From contig JASGFG010000111.1 in NCBI GenBank assembly GCA_047605605.1, positions 1 through 7,241 of the forward strand: a stretch of 7,241 nt of DNA, given 5' to 3'. Shown here one piece after another: positions 1-5,012 of this stretch (position 1 is the first letter of the stretch; each line of letters starts with the position of its first letter). Origin of the DNA: JAATGA01 sp047605605. Lineage in GTDB: Bacteria > Pseudomonadota > Alphaproteobacteria > Rhodobacterales > Rhodobacteraceae. A program made the translations under genes and the position numbers. The notes under the pieces are model-generated. The model was given only the letters and a program-made list of their open reading frames with translations. It ran no database searches and had not been told where the DNA came from.

Positions 1-7
1 AAGGAGG
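1..7 (+). promoter_or_regulatory. Shine-Dalgarno site of the first gene
   Basis: AAGGAGG is a full match to the anti-Shine-Dalgarno complement and lies five bases before the ATG at 13. It fixes the start of the small secreted protein. The promoter, if there is one, lies outside the window. Confidence 0.85.
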
Positions 8-12
8 GCGCC

Positions 13-396
13 ATGAAACATGTCCTGCTGGCCCTTGCGCTGGTCGCGGGTGCGGCCTCGCCCGCACTGGCGTTTCGCGCCTCGAACGGGCTGGAGGTCC
101 GGTCGCTGGGCGGGAACCGCTTTCTTGTGCCGTGGCGGGGGCAGTCCGGCGATACGGCTTTCTGGTGTGCGGCGGCGGATTATGCCTGGCGCGGGCTGGG
201 CCTGCCGGCGGCGGCGCGGGTCTGGAGGATTTCCGAGCCGCCACGGCGGGCGGGGCAGGGGATCGTCTTTTCCACCTCGGCCAAGGGCGCTGCCTCCGAT
301 TCCGGCATCACCCGGATCGGCGGGGGCAAGCGCCCCGATTTCAGCATCGGGGCGGCACTGGCCTTCTGCGACCGGCGGCCGGTGGACTTCGACTGA
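13..396 (+). CDS. Small secreted protein of unknown function
   Basis: A 127-residue protein. Residues 1-20 form a classical Sec signal peptide: Lys2, a hydrophobic Leu/Ala/Val core, and a predicted cut after SPALA (Ala20). The mature part of about 107 residues begins FRASNGLEVRSLGG and has only two cysteines, Cys52 in a WCAAADYA motif and Cys119 in AFCDRR. These could form one periplasmic disulphide (inference). The rest is basic and glycine-rich with no transmembrane segment, so a soluble periplasmic or secreted protein is likely. I recognise no enzyme family. The look is that of short conserved hypothetical proteins of Rhodobacterales, but that rests on memory rather than a search. The start is supported by the perfect ribosome binding site and by the signal peptide starting at Met1. 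A strong stem-loop follows the stop, so it probably ends its own transcript. The overlapping frames have no signal peptide or ribosome binding site and are treated as shadows. Confidence 0.8.
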   Translation: MKHVLLALALVAGAASPALAFRASNGLEVRSLGGNRFLVPWRGQSGDTAFWCAAADYAWRGLGLPAAARVWRISEPPRRAGQGIVFSTSAKGAASDSGITRIGGGKRPDFSIGAALAFCDRRPVDFD

Positions 397-400
397 CCCT

Positions 401-443
401 GCGCCGTCGCCCCTTGCATGGACCCTGCGAGGGGCGACGGCGC
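401..443 (+). terminator. Stem-loop after the first gene
   Basis: GCGCCGTCGCCCCT (401-414) and AGGGGCGACGGCGC (430-443) are perfect 14-base inverted repeats. The stem can continue inward through a U-G wobble and GCA/TGC, leaving a seven-base loop at about 419-425. It begins four bases after the stop codon. There is no U-tract after it, so intrinsic termination is not certain; it may instead stabilise the mRNA 3' end. Confidence 0.6.
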
Positions 444-702
444 GCGCCATCGGTCCCGGCGGGCCATGGACTACGGACGCGCATCCTGTTTTCCAGGACC
501 AGTCAGGCGCGCTTGGCGGATTTTCCCGATTGTCGCGCTTTTGGAATGCAGTCGCCGCCGCCGCTTCGGATTGATCATCCGTTAATCTTTATTAACGCTT
601 TCACGCCGCGCGGCTGCCTTAATCCGGCCCGGCTTGGCGGGCAGCAAGGGAATACTGCCGCGGATTTTGGCGGCATAACCCTTTAGGACAAGGACGCACA
701 GA
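444..702. other. Intergenic region before the VPLPA-CTERM gene
   Basis: With the stem-loop at 401-443 this fills the 306-base gap between the first two genes. I see no convincing coding region. It holds an AT-rich 18-base palindrome at 580-597, a smaller stem (TGCCGC at 656-661 with GCGGCA at 670-675), and the ribosome binding site AAGGA at 690-694, eight bases before the ATG at 703. A promoter for the next gene must lie here, but I cannot pick out a clear -35/-10 pair. Confidence 0.5.
580..597. promoter_or_regulatory. AT-rich palindrome, possible operator
   Basis: CGTTAAT, spacer CTTT, ATTAACG is a perfect 7-4-7 inverted repeat about 105 bases before the next start codon. It stands out as AT-rich in GC-rich surroundings. 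It contains two TTAA half-sites like those bound by CtrA in alphaproteobacteria, but separated by six bases rather than the canonical seven. It could be an operator or a promoter element; the binding protein is unknown. Confidence 0.3.
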
Positions 703-1302
703 ATGCGCCACACGCTCAAACGTGTCGCGGCGGCTGCGGTGCTGGCGGGAAGCGCCCTCGCCGGATCGCAGGCTTCCGCGGCGGTCGTCTACGACCAGAC
801 CCAGACCTTCAACCAGACCGTTGCCGACAATGCCCCGGTGCGGTTCAGCGCCAGCTTCGACTTCACCACGCTGGCGCTGGACGCCATCGACAGCATCCAG
901 CTGACGCTGAACTACAGCGGTGTCGGCAATGCGCTGTGCGTCGGCACGCTGTGCCTCGGCTCCGAGGCATGGTTCGTCCGCGCACAGGGCGGAACGCTGT
1001 CGTCGTCGTCGGACGACTACTTCGGCCGGCTGACGGCGGGCGGCTCGACCGTGACCTTCACCCTGTCGTCGCTGACCGATACCGGCAGCATCAATGCCTT
1101 TGCCCATAGCGTGGCGAACCAGATCTTCACCTTCTGGTTCTCGGAGCAGACGCTGGGCGTCGATTCCTTCACGCTCGCCTCGGCGCGGCTGGTGGTGAAC
1201 GGCACCGAAGCCTCGCCCGTGCCGCTGCCTGCGGCGGCGCCGATGCTGATGGCGGGTCTGGGCGGTCTGGCGATGCTGCGCCGCCGCCGCGGCACCGTCT
1301 GA
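703..1302 (+). CDS. VPLPA-CTERM sorting domain-containing exported protein
   Basis: A 199-residue protein with a signal peptide at both the export and sorting level. Residues 1-26 are a Sec signal with basic Arg2, Lys6 and Arg7, an Ala/Val/Leu core and a cut after ASA (Ala26). The mature domain, about 27-170, is rich in Ser, Thr, Asp and alternating hydrophobics, as expected for a beta-sandwich, with a close pair Cys79/Cys84 that may be bridged. The C-terminus carries the tripartite signal: VPLPA at 173-177, a hydrophobic helix at about 178-192, and the basic cluster RRRR at 193-196. In this family the signal is known to be recognised by a dedicated exosortase (the XrtD type), which cleaves it and passes the protein to the cell surface or exopolysaccharide. 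No exosortase is in the window, so it must be encoded elsewhere. The domain itself is not recognised. AAGGA at 690-694 supports this start. Confidence 0.85.
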   Translation: MRHTLKRVAAAAVLAGSALAGSQASAAVVYDQTQTFNQTVADNAPVRFSASFDFTTLALDAIDSIQLTLNYSGVGNALCVGTLCLGSEAWFVRAQGGTLSSSSDDYFGRLTAGGSTVTFTLSSLTDTGSINAFAHSVANQIFTFWFSEQTLGVDSFTLASARLVVNGTEASPVPLPAAAPMLMAGLGGLAMLRRRRGTV

Positions 1303-1320
1303 GCTTTCCTGCACAGAACG

Positions 1321-1349
1321 GGCGCGCGCGGCTTGCCCTGCGCGCGCCT
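1321..1349. terminator. Hairpin between convergent genes
   Basis: GGCGCGCGC (1321-1329) pairs with GCGCGCGCC (1340-1348), with a G-U pair inside and a loop of about eight bases. On the plus strand it is followed by TTTC, a short T-run. It lies between the stop of the VPLPA-CTERM gene (1302) and that of ribD (1367), so it could serve both converging transcripts. The T-run is poor in each direction, so termination strength is uncertain. Confidence 0.55.
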
Positions 1350-1366
1350 TTCGCTTGCCGCCCGGA

Positions 1367-2452
1367 TCAGAACGACCAGAGCGTGAAGGTGTCCGGCCCC
1401 AGCAGCGCCTGTTCCCGCAAGGCCAGCCGGGGCGCCCCGGCCAGAAGGTCCAGCCCCAGCGGGCCGAACGAGGCGCGCCCCTCGGCCCCGATCAGCGCGC
1501 CCGCCTGATAGACCGCCAGGTCCGAGGCCAGCCGGTCGCGCACCAGCGCCGCCGCCAGCGTGCCGCCCCCTTCGCAGAACACCCGCGTCAGCCCCCGCGC
1601 GGCCAGCGCCTGCATCGCCGCGCGCATCGACAGATGCCCTCCTTCGGCCGCGACCTCGATCACCTCGGCCCCGGCCGCCAGCCACCCCGCCTGCGCGCTG
1701 GCCGGGGCGTCGGGGCCATGCACCATCCAGACCGGGCCCCTTTGTGTCGACCGGCCCAGCCGGCTGTCGGGCGAATGCGACAGGCGGCTGTCCAGCACGA
1801 CACGCACCGGCTGATGCGGGCTGCCAAGATCGCGCACGGACAGGTCGGGGTCGTCGGCCAGGGCTGTGCCGGACCCCACCATCACCGCATCATGCGTCAT
1901 GCGCAGCAGATGGACATGCCGCCGCGCCTGCGCCCCGGTGATCCAGCGGCTGTCGCCCGAGGCGGTGGCGATGCGCCCGTCAAGGGTGGTGGCAAGCTTC
2001 AGCGTGACGAAGGGCAGGCCCTCGACCACGCGGCGCAGGAAACCGGCATTGGCCCGCGCGGCCTGAGCGGACAGGACGCCCTCTGTCACCTCTATCCCCG
2101 CGGCGCGCAGGATCGCATGGCCGCGCCCCGCAACCCGCGGGTCGGGGTCGGTCAGGGCCGAGACGACGCGCCGGACGCCCGCCGCCACCAGCGCCTCGGC
2201 ACAAGGCGGCGTCTTGGCGTGATGGGCGCAGGGTTCCAGCGTGACATAGGCCGTCGCCCCGCGCGCCAGCGTCCCTGCCGCCGCCAGCGCCATGCGTTCG
2301 GCATGGGGCCGGCCGCCCGGCTGGGTCCAGCCGCGGCCCACAACCCGCCCGTCGCGCAGCAGCACGCAGCCGACCGCCGGGTTCGGCCAGGTGCGACCCA
2401 GGCCCCGCAGCCCAAGGCGCAGGGCATGGGCCATATGGACGGCGTCGCTCAC
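1367..2452 (-). CDS. ribD: Bifunctional riboflavin biosynthesis protein RibD
   Basis: A 361-residue cytosolic enzyme catalysing two successive steps of riboflavin synthesis: deamination of the diaminopyrimidine ribosyl-phosphate formed from GTP, then NADPH-dependent reduction of the ribose. The N-terminal cytidine-deaminase-like domain (about 1-145) has the zinc/catalytic set His50-Ala-Glu52, then PCAHHAKTPPC with Cys75 and Cys84. These positions match the E. coli numbering as I recall it. DPRVAGRG lies at 104-111. The C-terminal reductase domain (about 146-361) shows LKLATTLDGRIA from 151, SRWIT at 168-172, a VGSGTALADDP segment near 192 and EGGG at 294-297. All key residues are present and length is normal. 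The start is GTG at 2450-2452, overlapping the nrdR stop as GTGA, so translation is probably coupled to nrdR. The deaminase motif spacing supports this start. No FMN riboswitch is seen. In many relatives ribE-type genes follow ribD, but here a convergent gene follows. Confidence 0.97.
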   Translation of the reverse strand: MSDAVHMAHALRLGLRGLGRTWPNPAVGCVLLRDGRVVGRGWTQPGGRPHAERMALAAAGTLARGATAYVTLEPCAHHAKTPPCAEALVAAGVRRVVSALTDPDPRVAGRGHAILRAAGIEVTEGVLSAQAARANAGFLRRVVEGLPFVTLKLATTLDGRIATASGDSRWITGAQARRHVHLLRMTHDAVMVGSGTALADDPDLSVRDLGSPHQPVRVVLDSRLSHSPDSRLGRSTQRGPVWMVHGPDAPASAQAGWLAAGAEVIEVAAEGGHLSMRAAMQALAARGLTRVFCEGGGTLAAALVRDRLASDLAVYQAGALIGAEGRASFGPLGLDLLAGAPRLALREQALLGPDTFTLWSF

Positions 2453-2916
2453 TCGTCGGTCGAGGGGGCGGGGCGCAGTTCAGCCACGAAGCGATCGAAA
2501 TCGCCCGCCGCCTGGAAGTTCTTGTAGACGCTGGCAAAGCGCACATAGGCCACGGTGTCGATCCGCGCCAGGCTTTCCATCACGATCTCGCCGATGACCT
2601 TGGACGGGATGTCGGTGTCGCCCAGGCTTTCCAGACGCCGCACGATGCCGGAGATCATCTGGTCCACCCGCTCGGGGTCGATGGGGCGCTTTTGCAGCGC
2701 GATGCGGATGGACCGTTCCAGTTTGGATCGGTCGAAATCCTCGCGCTTGCCGCTGGATTTGATCACCACCAGATCGCGCAACTGCACCCTTTCATAGGTG
2801 GTGAACCGCCCGCCGCAGGCCGGGCAGAACCGGCGACGCCGGATTGCCACATGATCCTCGGCCGGGCGTGAATCCTTCACTTGGGTGTCGATGTTCCCGC
2901 AAAAGGGGCAGCGCAT
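2449..2916 (-). CDS. nrdR: Transcriptional repressor NrdR
   Basis: A 155-residue zinc-ribbon/ATP-cone repressor of ribonucleotide reductase genes. The zinc ribbon is formed by CPFC (Cys3, Cys6) and CPAC (Cys31, Cys34), with the basic stretch RRRR at 26-29 expected in DNA contact. The ATP-cone domain runs from about 49 to 139, including VVIKSSGKREDFDRSKL and VAYVRFASVYKNF near 122-134. In this family the cone senses ATP/dATP and controls binding to paired NrdR boxes upstream of nrd operons. The length is normal. The ATG at 2914-2916 has AGGAG seven bases upstream (2924-2928 on this strand). The stop overlaps the ribD GTG start by four bases, giving a two-gene operon that is common in proteobacteria. 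No nrd genes are in the window, so its targets lie elsewhere. Confidence 0.97.
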   Translation of the reverse strand: MRCPFCGNIDTQVKDSRPAEDHVAIRRRRFCPACGGRFTTYERVQLRDLVVIKSSGKREDFDRSKLERSIRIALQKRPIDPERVDQMISGIVRRLESLGDTDIPSKVIGEIVMESLARIDTVAYVRFASVYKNFQAAGDFDRFVAELRPAPSTDE

Positions 2917-2991
2917 CGGCGCTCTCCTATCGTAAGTTTCGCCTGCCTCATGTCCGGGGTTGGCCCCCGTTGTAGGACGAAACTATAGGTT

Positions 2992-3024
2992 GCGGGATTG
3001 CTTTCGCCTAGCGCGAAATCCCGC
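2992..3024. repeat. Bulged hairpin upstream of nrdR
   Basis: GCGGGATT (2992-2999) and AATCCCGC (3017-3024) are perfect inverted repeats. Nested inside are TTTCGC (3002-3007) and GCGAAA (3013-3018) around the loop CTAGC. Both stems fit one hairpin with a four-base bulge. It lies 76 to 108 bases before the nrdR start. It could be an operator, an element of the nrdR leader, or a terminator of the gloA transcript; it has no U-tract. Confidence 0.35.
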
Positions 3025-3036
3025 GCGTGCGGGGGC

Positions 3037-3045
3037 TGTGGATAA
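3037..3045 (-). promoter_or_regulatory. Consensus DnaA box
   Basis: TGTGGATAA is the complement of TTATCCACA, the consensus high-affinity DnaA 9-mer. It lies about 120 bases upstream of nrdR. The six-base core CTGTGG recurs 11 bases on (3036-3041 and 3047-3052), one helical turn away, although the second copy departs from consensus in its last bases. A single box does not make an origin. Regulation of nrdR by DnaA is only an inference. Confidence 0.35.
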
Positions 3046-3092
3046 CCTGTGGCACGGGGGACTCAATCGGGGCGAAGGGGGCGTCATCCGCG

Positions 3093-3127
3093 CGCAGCCG
3101 GCCGCAGCCGGGCCGCTGCGCAGCGGG
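3093..3127. terminator. GC-rich palindromic stretch after gloA
   Basis: Just past the glyoxalase stop codon lie a perfect 14-base palindrome CCGCTGCGCAGCGG (3113-3126), an alternative stem CGCAGC/GCTGCG (3103-3108 with 3115-3120), and a repeated GCAGCCGG. Several competing hairpins are possible. The place fits a transcript end, but no U-tract is seen on the minus strand. Confidence 0.35.
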
Positions 3128-3135
3128 GGCGCCTG

Positions 3136-3564
3136 TCACCAATGGCCGGTGTTGCCCATGCTGAGCCATGGTTCGGCCGGGGCCTTTGCCGCGCCCATCT
3201 GCAACAGTTCGACCGACACATTGTCGGGCGAGCGGACAAAGGCCATCCGTCCATCGCGCGGGGGGCGGTTGATGGTCACGCCATTGGCCTGAAGATGGGC
3301 ACAGGTCGCATAGATGTCGCCGACCTCATAGGCCAGATGGCCGAAATGCCGGCTGTCCGAGGGCAGGCCGTCATCGCCGTCCCAGTTGTAGGTCAACTCG
3401 ACCGGGCAGTCCGGCTGGCCGGGGGGCGACATGAACACCAGGGTGAAGCGCCCCTGTTCGTTGTCGATGCGCCGCGTTTCCTCCAGCCCCAGCATGCGAA
3501 AGAAGGCCATGGTCCTTTCCAGGTCCAGGACACGGACCATGGTATGAAGATAGCGGATTTTCAT
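3136..3564 (-). CDS. gloA: Lactoylglutathione lyase (glyoxalase I)
   Basis: A 142-residue single-domain VOC-fold protein. Glyoxalase I converts the hemithioacetal of methylglyoxal and glutathione to S-lactoylglutathione in the cytosol. The two beta-alpha-beta-beta-beta modules supply the expected metal set: His7, Glu56 (VELTYNW), His76 (FGHLAYEV) and Glu119 (SVELLQ), in the H-E-H-E order of the family. FFRMLGLEETRR at 21-32 and AFVRSPDN at 108-115 also fit. The short length suggests the bacterial Ni/Co-dependent type (inference). The tail ending NTGHW resembles alphaproteobacterial members as I remember them. AGGAGG lies six bases upstream of the ATG (3571-3576 on this strand). It follows the Slam-like gene on the same strand after 71 bases, so read-through from that operon is possible, though it has its own good ribosome binding site. 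A functional link with the secretion pair is not implied. Confidence 0.9.
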   Translation of the reverse strand: MKIRYLHTMVRVLDLERTMAFFRMLGLEETRRIDNEQGRFTLVFMSPPGQPDCPVELTYNWDGDDGLPSDSRHFGHLAYEVGDIYATCAHLQANGVTINRPPRDGRMAFVRSPDNVSVELLQMGAAKAPAEPWLSMGNTGHW

Positions 3565-3635
3565 CTTTCCCCTCCTGTGCGGCGCGGTTTCTGCCCGACA
3601 TAGCTAGGGCGCATCCGCCGGAAAGGCGAGGGGGG

Positions 3636-5012
3636 TCAGAACCGCGACCGCACCGAAACCCCGATGCCGACCGAGTTCATGCGATAGATCGACACGTTGG
3701 AATTGACTTTTTGCGCCTGAAGGCTGACGACCGGCACAAATCCCATATAGTCGATCTTGTCGAGCGTCAGCGACACCCGCGCCGATAGCCGCATGTCCTC
3801 GCGCCCGTCGGGATCGTAGAGAGAGCGGGGATAATCCCGCGCCTCGGCCGTCAGGCCAAGGTCAAGCCCCGCGCCCAGAACCGGGGCGGCGCGGCTCCAC
3901 CCCAGATCGGCGGCAAGGGCGGTATGGTCGATCTCGGCCGCATCCGACCGGCTGTCGCGCGCGGTCAGCTGGAACCGCAGCTGGTCGCGGCCGGGCAGGA
4001 TCTTTTGCGCGCCGGCCGACAATTCGGTGATCGTGGCCGACCGGCGGGCGACATCCAGCCGGTCCTGCCGCTCGACGCTGAGGCCGAGATTGCCGGCCAT
4101 GCCGGCACCCAGCCCGTGCGAAAAGCCCAGGTCCAGCCGGGCATAGTCGGACATGTCCGCCCCGCCATACCAGTTGTGCCCCAGCGTGGCCGAGGCCGTC
4201 GCCTCGCCCCCCGCCAGTTTCCAGGCCTGATCGACCCCCAGTTCCAGCGCGGCATAGGCATAGTCCGATCCGCGGGCCATGGGCGCCTCGCGCCTGGCGG
4301 TGCCGGACAGGGCCACCTGCTGTTCGACCCAGCCAAAGCGCAGGTCGGTCTTGGCGGTTTCGCTTTCCGCCGTGCGCCAGCGTGCCGTGACCGAGGCCTG
4401 TCCCTGAACCCCCGACAGCGCCTTTGCATCGGGCGAAAGGGTCAGCGGGATGCCGTAGAAGTCGATGAAATCCGCCGCACTGCCGCCATTCACGTTCGAC
4501 GATGGCCGCACCGAAAGGTCGAACCGCAGCGACAGGCGGCTGCGCGCGCGGACATAGCGGAAGTCCCGCTCGGCCGCGGCGCGGGCGGCGGGGTCGGGGG
4601 CTTCCTGCATGGCGCGGCGCAGCCAGAACTGCGCGCGGAACTTCTGTCCGTCCGAGGACAGCCCCTGTGCGATGGCAAGCGCCGCGCCATAGCGTTCGCC
4701 CCCGCCCTCGGCATGGCGCCAGGCCAGCCGCCCGGTGGCCGTCGCGGCGCGATAGCGGCCAAGATCGCGCTCGGCCCGCGATTTCAGGACCAGCGCCGTC
4801 ACATCCTGCGGGTCGTGGTCCAGCATTGCCTGACTGAAGCGCAGCGCCTCGGCCGGGCGGTGATGCTCCAGCAGCAGCAGGGTCAACTGCACCATGTTGT
4901 CGGGCGTCAGCCGCACGGGTTCGGCCCCGACCGGCGCGGCCAGTGCGACAACCGCCCCAAGCGGCAGCAGCGGGCGCAGGAACCGGCGCATCCGTCCGGT
5001 CCGCACCGTCAT
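3636..5012 (-). CDS. Slam-type surface lipoprotein assembly modifier (type XI secretion translocator)
   Basis: A 458-residue outer-membrane protein. Residues 1-30 are a signal peptide (basic start, LLPLGAVVALA core, cut after VGA). Residues about 31-155 are alpha-helical and TPR-like, with LLLLEHHRPAEALRF at 45-59 and a following repeat RDLGRYRAATATGRLAWRH. From about 160 the protein becomes alternating amphipathic strands to the final Phe458 (VSVRSRF), the usual C-terminal signature of an outer-membrane beta-barrel. The barrel begins with SSNVNGGS (171-178) and ends with YMGFVPVVSLQAQKVNSNVSIY, both features I associate with the Slam (SlipAM/DUF560) family. Slam proteins move specific lipoproteins to the cell surface. 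Start: ATG at 5010-5012 overlaps the lipoprotein stop as ATGA, with no strong Shine-Dalgarno, implying coupled translation; Met8 is an alternative. The adjacent lipoprotein is the obvious cargo. A general TPR-containing porin-like protein is the main alternative. Confidence 0.82.
   Translation of the reverse strand: MTVRTGRMRRFLRPLLPLGAVVALAAPVGAEPVRLTPDNMVQLTLLLLEHHRPAEALRFSQAMLDHDPQDVTALVLKSRAERDLGRYRAATATGRLAWRHAEGGGERYGAALAIAQGLSSDGQKFRAQFWLRRAMQEAPDPAARAAAERDFRYVRARSRLSLRFDLSVRPSSNVNGGSAADFIDFYGIPLTLSPDAKALSGVQGQASVTARWRTAESETAKTDLRFGWVEQQVALSGTARREAPMARGSDYAYAALELGVDQAWKLAGGEATASATLGHNWYGGADMSDYARLDLGFSHGLGAGMAGNLGLSVERQDRLDVARRSATITELSAGAQKILPGRDQLRFQLTARDSRSDAAEIDHTALAADLGWSRAAPVLGAGLDLGLTAEARDYPRSLYDPDGREDMRLSARVSLTLDKIDYMGFVPVVSLQAQKVNSNVSIYRMNSVGIGVSVRSRF

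Noticed and set aside
619..1685. Two minus-strand open frames over the VPLPA-CTERM gene and the ribD end
   Set aside because: Arg/Gly/Ala-rich shadow frames with no motifs; the plus-strand gene has both a signal peptide and a sorting signal.
1355..2527. 390-residue open frame on the plus strand
   Set aside because: It is antisense to ribD and part of nrdR, both with intact catalytic or zinc motifs. Its composition is rich in Arg, Gln, Pro and His, typical of a shadow frame.
2980..2992. ACTATAGGT as a possible NrdR box or -10 element
   Set aside because: Only a short CTATAG core is palindromic and no second box lies nearby. As a minus-strand -10 (TATAGT) it has no -35 at suitable distance.
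3031..3060. Replication origin around the DnaA box
   Set aside because: Only one consensus box is present, without an AT-rich unwinding region or dnaA/parAB-type neighbours.
2453..3135. FMN riboswitch for ribD
   Set aside because: ribD overlaps nrdR, and I could not see the conserved RFN-element helices in the region upstream of nrdR.
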